64,000 nucleotides of DNA from assembly GCA_016706225.1 (NCBI GenBank), contig JADJKB010000005.1, positions 310,001 to 374,000 on the forward strand, read 5' to 3'. The translations under genes were made by a program, and so were the position numbers. Below are positions 26,097-34,250 of this stretch, piece after piece. How positions within the stretch are numbered: the first letter of the stretch is position 1; the number at the start of each line of letters is the position of its first letter. The notes beneath the pieces were generated by a model. The model saw nothing but the letters and a program-made list of their open reading frames with translations. It was not told the DNA's origin and made no database searches. The stretch is from Myxococcales bacterium. Lineage in GTDB: Bacteria > Myxococcota_A > Polyangia > Polyangiales > Polyangiaceae.

Positions 26097-26852
26097 ATGA
26101 TCCGCAAGGCGTGGGGGGGCACGCTCTTCATCCGAGTTCGTGTTACGCAGATGGTGGGACGGTGTAGGCTCGACTGGCTCTGGGTACTGGCGGCGCTCGT
26201 GTTTCTGGCCTGCGGTGGGGAGGGCAGCGGGGAGCCCGGCTCTTCCGGCGACGCTGGCGTCGATGGCGGAGGCAAGAAATGCGTGGTCAGCTCCGACTGT
26301 GATGACGGCAACGCTTGCACCCTCGAGTCCTGCGACTCCGGCAAGTGCACTGTGGCCATTGCGCCGGACGGGGACGCCAAGGAGCAGGAGGCGGGCGATT
26401 GCGCCAAGACCGTCTGCAAGAGCGGGGTCCCCGGCAAAGTCGTCGACAACGGCGACGTGCCGGACGACGACGAGCAATGCACCCTGGACTCCTGCGAAGC
26501 CGGCGTCCCGTTCAACAAGCCAAAGCTGGAAAACACACCCTGCAAAATCGGCAGCGGGATAGGCCAGTGCAAGTCTGGAAAGTGTCTGATTCTCTGCACT
26601 GCGGCCACTGCGTCCAAGCAGTGCGACGACCAGAATGGATGCACGGATGACGCCTGCGTGCCGTGTAACCTTCCAGAGTGCAGCGGGCAGGGTGTTTGCA
26701 AGAACCAGGGCCTGAGCGGCATCCCCACACCCGGTGCCTCCCAGAAGACCGGCGACTGCCGCGAGCGACAGTGTGTCGAGGGCAAGGACACGGACGCCAT
26801 CGACAACTTCGACATCCCGGTCGACGGTCTCGAGTGCCGTTGGAACCTGTAG
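26097..26852 (+). CDS. Cys-rich lipoprotein, with a frame break near its 3' end
   Basis: The product (251 residues as read; a start at ATG 26151 is an alternative) has a hydrophobic leader (WVLAALVFLACGG) giving a likely lipoprotein. It then runs through repeated Cys-rich units of the form CxxDxxDGNACTxESC, similar to cysteine-rich repeats of myxobacterial surface proteins. The frame stops at 26850-26852, but the following frame from about 26840 continues the repeat (GTCSPIANGTDPADEC then KTCNGAGGC) to a stop at 26931. A one-base shift around 26838-26842 would restore a longer protein. This is a sequencing error, a real frameshift or a pseudogene; I cannot choose. Confidence 0.75.
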   Translation: MIRKAWGGTLFIRVRVTQMVGRCRLDWLWVLAALVFLACGGEGSGEPGSSGDAGVDGGGKKCVVSSDCDDGNACTLESCDSGKCTVAIAPDGDAKEQEAGDCAKTVCKSGVPGKVVDNGDVPDDDEQCTLDSCEAGVPFNKPKLENTPCKIGSGIGQCKSGKCLILCTAATASKQCDDQNGCTDDACVPCNLPECSGQGVCKNQGLSGIPTPGASQKTGDCRERQCVEGKDTDAIDNFDIPVDGLECRWNL

Positions 26853-26984
26853 CCCCATCGCCAACGGAACCGATCCGGCGGACGAGTGCCCCGGACAGAA
26901 GACCTGCAACGGCGCGGGCGGCTGCACCTGAAGGATTCGACTTGCTGACCGCGCGCCGGCGCGCGGGCCCGGTGGGGCGAGGTA

Positions 26985-29846
26985 GTGACGTCAACCCCGT
27001 TGTCAGACGGAGCGCTGCGCGCTACGAGTGAGTGCCGCGCCCAAGTTGGCCCTGGCGCGCTCGATTTCCCGGTGCCCGTGCTCCCTCCCGCTTTCTGCCC
27101 GCGTTGGTCCTTCGTGGCGGCGCTCGTGCTCTTTGCGTCGCCGGCCGTCGCGCGCATCCAGGACGAGGGCCAAGGCGGTAGCGGCGCCGTTCCGCGCGGC
27201 GGCTCGGGCGCCGTCGTGAAGCCGCCGCCGCCGGACGAGCAGCCGAAGAAACCCGTCATCGTTCTGCCCAAGTTGGTCCACTTCGAGAGCGCGCCCTATC
27301 CCGAGGAAGCTCAGAAGGCAGGACTCCAGGGAGACGTCGTGCTGAAGCTGAGCATCGATGCCGAGGGCACCGTCACCCAAGCCGACGTCGAGACGCCCGC
27401 CGGCCATGGTTTCGACGAGGCGGCGCAGGCCGCGGCGCTGAAGTTCAAGTTCGAGCCGGCGACCCGCGACGGCAAGCCCCTCCCGTCGAAGATCCTCTAC
27501 AAGTATTCCTTCACCCTGAAAGAGGTCGCGCCGCCTCCCGGCGAGAGACCCGTCGACCGGACCCCAAAGACCGGGAACCTGGGTGGCAGTCTGCGCATCG
27601 CGGGCACCAACGTGCCGCTGGCCGGCGCCCAGGTGCGGGTCACGTTTCCGGACGGCCAGACGCGGAACTTCACCACCAGCGCCGACGGCAAGTGGGGCAT
27701 CGAGAACCTGCCGCCCGGAAAATACAAAGTTGCGCTGAACGCCGATGGGTTTCGCGGGCAAGAGAGCGACGAAGACGTCGTCGCCGGCGAGGCCGCCGAG
27801 ATCGTCTATCGATTGGCCCCGGAGAGCGAAGGTTTCGAGGTCACGGTCCAGGGTGAACGCCCGCCGCGTGAGGTCACGCGCCGTACCCTCGAGCGACGGG
27901 AGATTTCTCGCATCCCGGGCACCAGCGGTGACGCGCTCCGCTCGATCCAGAACCTGCCGGGTGTCGCCCGACCGCCGGGCCTGGCCGGGCTTTTGATCGT
28001 GCGCGGCTCCGCGCCGCAGGACACCAACACCTTCGTCGACGGCACGATCGTCCCGCTCATCTACCACTTCGGCGGACTCTCGAGCGTGATCCCCACGGAG
28101 CTGCTCGACCGAATCGATTTCTATCCGGGTAACTTCAGCGCGCGGTACGGCCGCGTGATGGGTGGCATCGTCGATGTGGGGTTGCGCTCCCCGGACACCC
28201 GATGTGACGGCCCGTATGGGAAAAAAACCGAGAAGACCGGCTGTTATCACGGACTCGCGCAGGTCGATCTGATCGACGCGCGCGTCCTGGTGCAGGGTCC
28301 TCTCGGCCCCGTCAAGGGCTGGACCTTCGCGGCTGGCGCGCGCCGCAGCTGGGTCGACGTCTGGATCAAGCCCGTGCTCGAAGAGTCCGGTGCTGGTGTG
28401 ACGACGGCGCCGGTGTACTGGGACTACCAGGTCATCGCCGAAACCAAGCCGTCCAAGAACGACAAACTCAGCCTGCGGGCCTTCGGCTCCGACGACCGGC
28501 TGGAGATCCTGATCCGCGACCCACTCGCCGCCGATCCCATCGTTGGCGGCAACATCACGCTTCAGACTGGCTCACACCGGGCCCAGATGCTCTACACCGG
28601 TGAGCTATCGCGTGATGTGGACGTCACCAGCATGCTGTCCGCGGGGCGCAACCTGATCCGGTTTGCGCTCGGCAACATCAAGTTCGACCTCGACACCTAT
28701 CCGATTGCCGCGCGCACCGAGTTCGGTTTCAAGGCGGCGCGGGGTTTCAAGCTGTACGCCGGCTACGACTTCCTGATCGTTCCCTACGACGTCAGGGTGC
28801 GGGCGCCTCAGCCGCCGCGGGAGGGGGAGCCGGATCCGGGGCCGTTCGCCACCCGTCCCATCGTCGAGACCGCGCAGTCCGAGACTGCCTTCCGCCCGGC
28901 TTGGTACCTGGAGGGTGAGTGGACTCCAGCACGCCGCCTTCGCGTCGTGCCCGGCCTGCGTGTCGACTACGCGCGCGACTCGGGCCACGCCGATTTCGAC
29001 CCGCGGATCAACGCCCGCTACGATCTGGTGCCGTCGGTGGACTCGACGGAGGACGAGGCCATCGGCCGCAAGAACCTGCGCACGACCCTCAAGGGCGGCG
29101 TCGGTGTGTACTCCCAGGCTCCACAATTTCAGGAGACGGATCCGGTCTTCGGCACACCGAACCTGCGCTCCAATCGCTCCATCCACTACTCATTGGGTGT
29201 CGAGCAGGAGCTGTCGCGGCACATCGAGCTCTCGGTCGAAGGGTTCTACAAGGACCTGACCGATCTCGTCAGCCGCTCTGCCAACACGACCGGTGCGTTC
29301 AGTTATGGCAATGAAGGCGAAGGCTCGGTGGTCGGCCTCGAGACGTTGCTCAAGTACAAACCCGACTCGCGGTTCTTCGGCTGGATCGCCTACACACTCT
29401 CACGCTCCGTGCGCAAGAACAGCCCCGACGACAACGAATACCTGTACGAGTTCGACCAGACTCACAACCTGATCGCCCTCGGCAGCTACCGGCTCGGCAG
29501 AGGCTGGGAGTTCGGTGCGCGGTTCCGGCTGGTCTCCGGTCCGCTGACGACGCCGGTCAGGCAGCCGCCGTCGTTGCCGGCGCTCTACGCCGCCGACTCC
29601 GGTTCCTACGCACAGCTCAGCGGCGAGCCGAGCAGCCGGCGTTTGCCGCTGTTTCACCAGCTCGACCTACGGGTCGACAAGGCCTGGCAGTTCCAGGTCT
29701 GGCGCCTGAGCGCCTACCTGGACATTCTGAACGTCTACAACAATCAGGCGGTCGAGGGCCTCGGCTACAACTACAATTACACCCAAGAGAGCTACCAGAC
29801 CGGACTGCCCATCATTCCCAGCCTGGGCTTGAGAGGTGAGTTTTGA
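26985..29846 (+). CDS. TonB-dependent outer-membrane receptor with N-terminal TonB C-terminal-like domain
   Basis: A 953-residue protein; the true start may be GTG 27072 or 27078, since the leader (FVAALVLFASPAVAR) begins there. A TonB-C-type domain (about residues 85-185, YPEEAQKAGLQGDVVLKLSID) precedes a carboxypeptidase-D-like regulatory fold (about 195-270), then a plug region (LIVRGSAPQDTNTFVDG) and a beta-barrel to the C-terminal LGLRGEF, with terminal Phe as expected for BAM targeting. TonB-C domains usually belong to energy transducers, so the fusion to a receptor is notable. Its TGA overlaps the TTG of the next gene, so it probably heads a coupled operon of envelope proteins. The ligand is unknown. 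Confidence 0.9.
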   Translation: MTSTPLSDGALRATSECRAQVGPGALDFPVPVLPPAFCPRWSFVAALVLFASPAVARIQDEGQGGSGAVPRGGSGAVVKPPPPDEQPKKPVIVLPKLVHFESAPYPEEAQKAGLQGDVVLKLSIDAEGTVTQADVETPAGHGFDEAAQAAALKFKFEPATRDGKPLPSKILYKYSFTLKEVAPPPGERPVDRTPKTGNLGGSLRIAGTNVPLAGAQVRVTFPDGQTRNFTTSADGKWGIENLPPGKYKVALNADGFRGQESDEDVVAGEAAEIVYRLAPESEGFEVTVQGERPPREVTRRTLERREISRIPGTSGDALRSIQNLPGVARPPGLAGLLIVRGSAPQDTNTFVDGTIVPLIYHFGGLSSVIPTELLDRIDFYPGNFSARYGRVMGGIVDVGLRSPDTRCDGPYGKKTEKTGCYHGLAQVDLIDARVLVQGPLGPVKGWTFAAGARRSWVDVWIKPVLEESGAGVTTAPVYWDYQVIAETKPSKNDKLSLRAFGSDDRLEILIRDPLAADPIVGGNITLQTGSHRAQMLYTGELSRDVDVTSMLSAGRNLIRFALGNIKFDLDTYPIAARTEFGFKAARGFKLYAGYDFLIVPYDVRVRAPQPPREGEPDPGPFATRPIVETAQSETAFRPAWYLEGEWTPARRLRVVPGLRVDYARDSGHADFDPRINARYDLVPSVDSTEDEAIGRKNLRTTLKGGVGVYSQAPQFQETDPVFGTPNLRSNRSIHYSLGVEQELSRHIELSVEGFYKDLTDLVSRSANTTGAFSYGNEGEGSVVGLETLLKYKPDSRFFGWIAYTLSRSVRKNSPDDNEYLYEFDQTHNLIALGSYRLGRGWEFGARFRLVSGPLTTPVRQPPSLPALYAADSGSYAQLSGEPSSRRLPLFHQLDLRVDKAWQFQVWRLSAYLDILNVYNNQAVEGLGYNYNYTQESYQTGLPIIPSLGLRGEF

Positions 29847-30871
29847 ACGCGCGCAAGCTATCGTTTGCGATCTCGGTGGGCGTGCTCAGCCTGGGCTGCA
29901 CGGCCGACTTCGATCCCCCCCACGAGCTCAAGACTCTGCGTGTGCTGGCTGTGCAGAAGAGTGCGCCCTACGCCAAGCCGGGCGAGACGGTCGACCTGTC
30001 GATGCTCTGGTACGACGGTTCCAAGAAGGCGCCGAGGCCCGTCCAGGTGGGGTGGTTCGCGGGCTGCTTCAATCCGCTCGGGGATCTGTACGCGGGGTGT
30101 TTCGCCGACCTCGCGAAGGGAGGACCCACCGGCCCGGGCGGTTTGCCGCCGGGGATCCAGTTCGGCACCGGAGACACCTTCAGCTTCGACATGCCCAGCG
30201 ACGTGATCTCGAGCCGGCCCCCGCCGGTGGATCCCAAACAACCGGCGTACGGGCTCGCGGTGGTGTTCTTCGCGGCGTGCGCGGGCAAGCTCGGGCCGCC
30301 GCCCGAAGGCGAGGCGGCGGGCTTCCCCGTTGCGTGTTACGGACCCGGCGACGAGCGACTGGGTGCGGACGATTTCGTCGCCGGGTACTCCACGATCTAC
30401 TCCTTCGAGAACTACCGCAACCAGAACGCCATCATCACGGGGTTCCAGGTCGCGGGCGTCGATGCGAGCGCGAACTGCGTCGATGCGGCCTGCCTCGGCG
30501 CGCCGCCGCCGGCCACGCTGGACTGCAACACCGCGCCGTGTGTGCAAGCGTGCGCTGATGACGGTGACAAGGAGTGTCCCGAGATTTCAGTCAAACCTTT
30601 GATCGATCCCGCGAGCGCCGAGCTGGACCAGGTGTCTGCGGATGCCTACGGCAAAAAATACGAAGAGCAGATGTGGATCCGCTACTACGTCTCGCGGGGC
30701 GGCGTGAAGAGCGACGTGCGGCTCTTGAACGATGCACAAAAGGGCTGGAGCTCGGATCACGGCACCAAGCTGTTTGCCCCGAAAAAGCCGGGCCCGATGA
30801 GTCTCTGGGCGGTGGTGCACGACAACCGGGGTGGCTCGGCGTGGGTGCGCCAGGACATATTGGTGCAATGA
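29843..30871 (+). CDS. Lipoprotein of unknown function, coupled to TonB-dependent receptor
   Basis: A 342-residue protein with a TTG start within the receptor's stop (TTGA). The N-terminus is a lipoprotein-like leader ending LSLGC. It is rich in Cys and Gly and has no named domain I can recognise; the C-terminal part (after residue about 230) is beta-rich. Its position directly after a TonB receptor suggests a surface or periplasmic partner of the receptor. Confidence 0.75.
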   Translation: MNARKLSFAISVGVLSLGCTADFDPPHELKTLRVLAVQKSAPYAKPGETVDLSMLWYDGSKKAPRPVQVGWFAGCFNPLGDLYAGCFADLAKGGPTGPGGLPPGIQFGTGDTFSFDMPSDVISSRPPPVDPKQPAYGLAVVFFAACAGKLGPPPEGEAAGFPVACYGPGDERLGADDFVAGYSTIYSFENYRNQNAIITGFQVAGVDASANCVDAACLGAPPPATLDCNTAPCVQACADDGDKECPEISVKPLIDPASAELDQVSADAYGKKYEEQMWIRYYVSRGGVKSDVRLLNDAQKGWSSDHGTKLFAPKKPGPMSLWAVVHDNRGGSAWVRQDILVQ

Positions 30872-31260
30872 GAAGGACGCCAGCCCTGCTCCTCGCGCTC
30901 TCGCTCCTGGCCTGCGAAACCACCAAGGCGCCGCCCGCCGATTCAGTCCCTGCTGCGTCGGAAAAGCCTCGAGTCCCGAGCGTCAGCCAGGCCGACCAGC
31001 GCAAGCTGAAGCGCGACAAGTCGGAGCAGGTCTTGCCGAACGTCGGCTCACCGACGGACGGGCGAGAGACCGAAGCCGGGCTGGGTTTTCGCGCGGAGGC
31101 CGCCAAGGGCTGCAGTGATCGAAAATGCGTCGGCGACAACTGCTCGAAGCTGTGCGCGAAGTGGATGAAGGACGGCGCGCCGCCTTCCACCGCCGCCGAC
31201 ATGCTCAACAAACTCTACCTCAGCTGCCTGGGTTCCTGTTTGCGGGAGGACGACGAGTGA
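30868..31260 (+). CDS. Small Cys-containing lipoprotein
   Basis: A 130-residue protein with an ATG overlapping the previous stop (ATGA). The leader ends LLAC, then a Pro/Ser-rich and Lys-rich spacer. The second half contains five or more Cys, including GCSDRKCVGDNC and CLGSC, so it may form disulfides in the envelope. Its stop overlaps the GTG of the next gene (31257). Function unknown. Confidence 0.75.
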   Translation: MRRTPALLLALSLLACETTKAPPADSVPAASEKPRVPSVSQADQRKLKRDKSEQVLPNVGSPTDGRETEAGLGFRAEAAKGCSDRKCVGDNCSKLCAKWMKDGAPPSTAADMLNKLYLSCLGSCLREDDE

Positions 31261-31736
31261 GTGACATGACCCTCGACACCCTGAACGAGGCCCTGACGCC
31301 GGTCCTCGAGCTCGTGACGCAGATCGATCCGGCCGACCCGGAGGCTCGCGCTCGGCTCGAACGCGAGCTGCCCCTCGACGGGCCCACCCTCACGCGGCTG
31401 CGCGAGGTCGTCCGCACGGGTGTGCGTGAGCGCTGGCTTGCCGAGCGCGAGGGCGGTGGCATCCGCTATAGCCGAGTCAAGAAGGCGACGGGTCCGAGCG
31501 AGTGGTCGATCGATTGTGTGAACATGGATCGACCAGGTCCGGGGCACAGCCACCCGAACGGCGAGATCGACCTGTGTTTCGCCGTCAGCGGTGAGCCCCA
31601 GTTCGATTCACACCCCGCAGGCTGGACGGTCTATCCGCCGGGCAGCTGGCATGTGCCCAGCGTGAGCGGTGGCGAGATGGACATCCTGTACTTCTTGCCG
31701 GGCGGCGCGATCCGTTTCGAGCCGAAACCAGGCTGA
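31257..31736 (+). CDS. DUF4863-like cupin (4-hydroxylaminobenzoate lyase-like)
   Basis: The GTG at 31257 overlaps the preceding TGA. The 159-residue product has a GPGHSHPNGEIDLCFA segment with the His/Glu metal ligands and a later GSWHVPSV motif, matching DUF4863 proteins, which include PnbB-type 4-hydroxylaminobenzoate lyases. The first 70 residues are helical. It is cytoplasmic by prediction (no leader). Why it is coupled to envelope genes is unclear; the family call is moderate. Confidence 0.65.
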   Translation: MSDMTLDTLNEALTPVLELVTQIDPADPEARARLERELPLDGPTLTRLREVVRTGVRERWLAEREGGGIRYSRVKKATGPSEWSIDCVNMDRPGPGHSHPNGEIDLCFAVSGEPQFDSHPAGWTVYPPGSWHVPSVSGGEMDILYFLPGGAIRFEPKPG

Positions 31737-31772
31737 GCGCCTGCGCTGCTCGCCGGTGCCGCCTCGTGCGGT

Positions 31773-33248
31773 TCAGCCGCAGGCCGGGGCGAACACGTGC
31801 AAGGTCGCCGCGAGCGTCGGCGAAGTGCTGCTGGGCGTGAGCACGAAGCCGACCTTGCGATTGGCGGCTACGCCGATCTGGCCCACGCTGAAGGGGAGCA
31901 CTGCCGTCGCGCTGCCCAGCGTGAGGGAGCTGCCGCTCTTCTTGACCGAACGGACCAGGGTCTGCTGTGGGTCCACCGGATACGCGACGGTCGTCAGCAC
32001 TGTGTCCCCGTCGACCAGGGCGACGGGCCCGCGCCGGACCGTCGACCAGTCCGAGTCGGAGTAGCTTGCCAGGTCGACCTCGAGGCTGGTGTCGACCGAG
32101 GTTGCGCCGGGAGCGAGCAACCAGCGCAGCGTGACCGCATTGGTCTCGGGGTTTCCAGCGTCGGTGCGGAAGACTCGATTGGTGCTCCACACCACCGAAC
32201 CGTCGAAGCCCGTGCTGAAATGATTGGCGGAGAGATCACTCGGTGCCTCGAAGGCGACCGTCTGCTCGGCGCCGTTCTGGGCGTTGGTCGTGCCGGCGTT
32301 CGGGATCAAAGTGAAGGTCGGCACGACGGGCGTGCTCGTCCCGTCGACTCGGTAGCTGACGAGCCGTGTTCCGCTCGCCGCCACTACCGCTGCGCCGGGC
32401 ACCAGTCCCGTCGACGGGTAGCCGGTGATGGTCGCGTTGTTCTGCACGGGCGGTGCGATCAACGCGCCGGGGTAGAAGCTCGCGCTGCTGTTCTCGACGA
32501 CCAAGAACGAGGTCGGTCCCGAGGGGTAGACGGCGCTGGTGGCCCCCGCGAAGTTCACGCCCGCGGAGCTGATGCTGAGCGATGTCGCCTTGGGATCTCC
32601 CGGCGGGTCCAACCAGGCAAGCTGAAGTTTGCCCGCGCTGACCGCCGATAGCATCAACAACCGACCCTCCGCCGCCACCATGCGGGCCACGCTGAAGGTG
32701 GGCGATTCGACGGTGAGCTGCTCGGGCTTCGCCGGGTTCGTCGTGCGCCAGCCGTGCAGCACGCCATCGGCGGTCATCACGAAGACGAGATCCGCCAACG
32801 CTGCGACGCAGCGCGAGGCGCTCCCGCTGCAACCGATGTTGCCGGTGAGCTCGATGCTGCCGGCCTTGAAGCCGAAGTTCTCGGCCGCGCCGCAGGTCCC
32901 GCTTTGAGTATCGCAGCTTCGGCCCTCGCAGGCCGACGTCGAGGGGCACAGTTCGAACAGACACTGACCCCCCGCGCACAGCCCCTCGAGGCAGGCGGCG
33001 TCGGTCGTGCACTGCGCAGCAGCGTCGCACGGGCCGCCGTCGCCCTTGCCGCCGGTGCCCGATGTACCGCCGCTGCCCGACGTACCGCCCGTACCACCAC
33101 CTCCGCTGCCCGCGGCGCCGCCGGCGCCATCGATGCTGGCGTCGGAAGGGTTGATGAGGCTCTCGTCCAGATCGAGCTTGCACGCGGCGAACGCGGCCGC
33201 GCCGCCGAGGCTGAGGCCGAGACCCCCGAACAGGAGTGACTTGCGCAT
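31773..33248 (-). CDS. Gly-rich lipoprotein with Cys-rich spacer and propeller-like C-terminus
   Basis: Chosen start ATG 33248 (491 residues); an upstream in-frame start only adds low-complexity sequence. The leader ends FAAC. A Gly/Ser/Thr-rich spacer (about 40-85) is followed by a Cys-rich module with several CxxxxxC pairs (85-130). A long C-terminal part of repeated beta segments follows (LVFVMTADGVLHGW, RLLMLSAVSAGKLQLAWLD), consistent with a beta-propeller. It directly follows the TPR/PEGA gene with a one-base overlap (TGATG), the third gene of a kinase/TPR/lipoprotein unit. Propeller assignment is inference. Confidence 0.75.
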   Translation of the reverse strand: MRKSLLFGGLGLSLGGAAAFAACKLDLDESLINPSDASIDGAGGAAGSGGGGTGGTSGSGGTSGTGGKGDGGPCDAAAQCTTDAACLEGLCAGGQCLFELCPSTSACEGRSCDTQSGTCGAAENFGFKAGSIELTGNIGCSGSASRCVAALADLVFVMTADGVLHGWRTTNPAKPEQLTVESPTFSVARMVAAEGRLLMLSAVSAGKLQLAWLDPPGDPKATSLSISSAGVNFAGATSAVYPSGPTSFLVVENSSASFYPGALIAPPVQNNATITGYPSTGLVPGAAVVAASGTRLVSYRVDGTSTPVVPTFTLIPNAGTTNAQNGAEQTVAFEAPSDLSANHFSTGFDGSVVWSTNRVFRTDAGNPETNAVTLRWLLAPGATSVDTSLEVDLASYSDSDWSTVRRGPVALVDGDTVLTTVAYPVDPQQTLVRSVKKSGSSLTLGSATAVLPFSVGQIGVAANRKVGFVLTPSSTSPTLAATLHVFAPACG

Positions 33249-34201
33249 CAGAACTGGCCTCCGGCGAGCACCGAAGCCGGGCCGACACGCAGCGTCAGCG
33301 CTGCCTGGTCGGGGGCCTTCTCCTGCTTCTTGCTCGGCCAAACCACCAGCGTGACGCCGACGGCGGTGAGCACTCCTCCCGCGATCAGCATGATGTTGGT
33401 CTTGCTCTCCAGGCCCTCCGCATGATCGAGCGTCTCGCGCGAAGGCCTCGATTTGTAGGTGTCCTCCGCGTCCTTCGCCGAAAGCCCCAGCAGCACTGCG
33501 CCGCCGAGCGCCGCCACGCCCGCGCCGATCCCCACGAAGCCAAGGGTCTTGAGTGGGCTCGGCCCGGTCGATTTTTTCTCCTCGACGGGAGCCTTCCGCG
33601 TCTCCGCTAGCTCGACGCGCTTCACCTTGGGTTTGTCTGGCTTGGTCTCTGGGCGTTCGTCGGCGTCTACCTCGACGGTCTTGCCCGCCTCGAGCTTTAG
33701 TTTCCGCGAATCGCTGGTTCCGTCGCTGCGCACGATGGCTAAGGTGTGCTCACCCGGAATGCCGTGGAGCTTGGTCGGTACCGCGAGCTCCATGTGATCA
33801 TCGAGGCGGACGCGGGTGCCATCATCGCCACTGACCGAGGCGGTCCCCAGATCTTTGCGCAGCTCGGCCAGGCGCTCTTCGGATTTCTGTTTCTGCGCTT
33901 CGTTGAGCTTCGGCGTGACGAGGGCAAGCGCGTAGGCGTCCGCCGCCCGGCCCGGCTCGCGCGCGAGCTCCCACGCTTGGGCCGCCGTGTACAGCGCGAC
34001 CGCGTTGGTCTTCAGTCGCCCGGCTGCCTCGAAAGACAGGGCCGCTTCGCTGTATTTCTTGTCGCCCATCAGCTTCTTGGCTTCGGCGTAGAGCCGGCGC
34101 GCCTCGGCGGTTTGGGCGTCATCGTCAGCGAACGCGCCGCTCGCCGAACACAGCACGACGCATGCGGCCAGCGCGGCAACCAGCCGAGGAAAAAGCGACA
34201 T
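33248..34201 (-). CDS. TPR-PEGA protein with two C-terminal membrane segments
   Basis: The 317-residue product has a leader peptide (VAALAACVVLCSASGAFA), TPR-like helices (about 30-110) and a PEGA-like domain (about 115-185, HGIPGEHTLAIVRSDG). A Lys/Glu/Pro-rich stretch is followed by two hydrophobic segments near the end (TLGFVGIGAGVAALGGAVLLG and IMLIAGGVLTAVGVTLVVW). It is the same architecture class as the 612-residue protein at 1299. The gene lies 49 bp downstream of the kinase at 34251 and shares a one-base overlap with the lipoprotein gene after it. Confidence 0.8.
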   Translation of the reverse strand: MSLFPRLVAALAACVVLCSASGAFADDDAQTAEARRLYAEAKKLMGDKKYSEAALSFEAAGRLKTNAVALYTAAQAWELAREPGRAADAYALALVTPKLNEAQKQKSEERLAELRKDLGTASVSGDDGTRVRLDDHMELAVPTKLHGIPGEHTLAIVRSDGTSDSRKLKLEAGKTVEVDADERPETKPDKPKVKRVELAETRKAPVEEKKSTGPSPLKTLGFVGIGAGVAALGGAVLLGLSAKDAEDTYKSRPSRETLDHAEGLESKTNIMLIAGGVLTAVGVTLVVWPSKKQEKAPDQAALTLRVGPASVLAGGQF

Positions 34202-34250
34202 GGGACGGATTGTACACGACGGCTCCGCGACCGCCCAAGTCAGCGCACGC

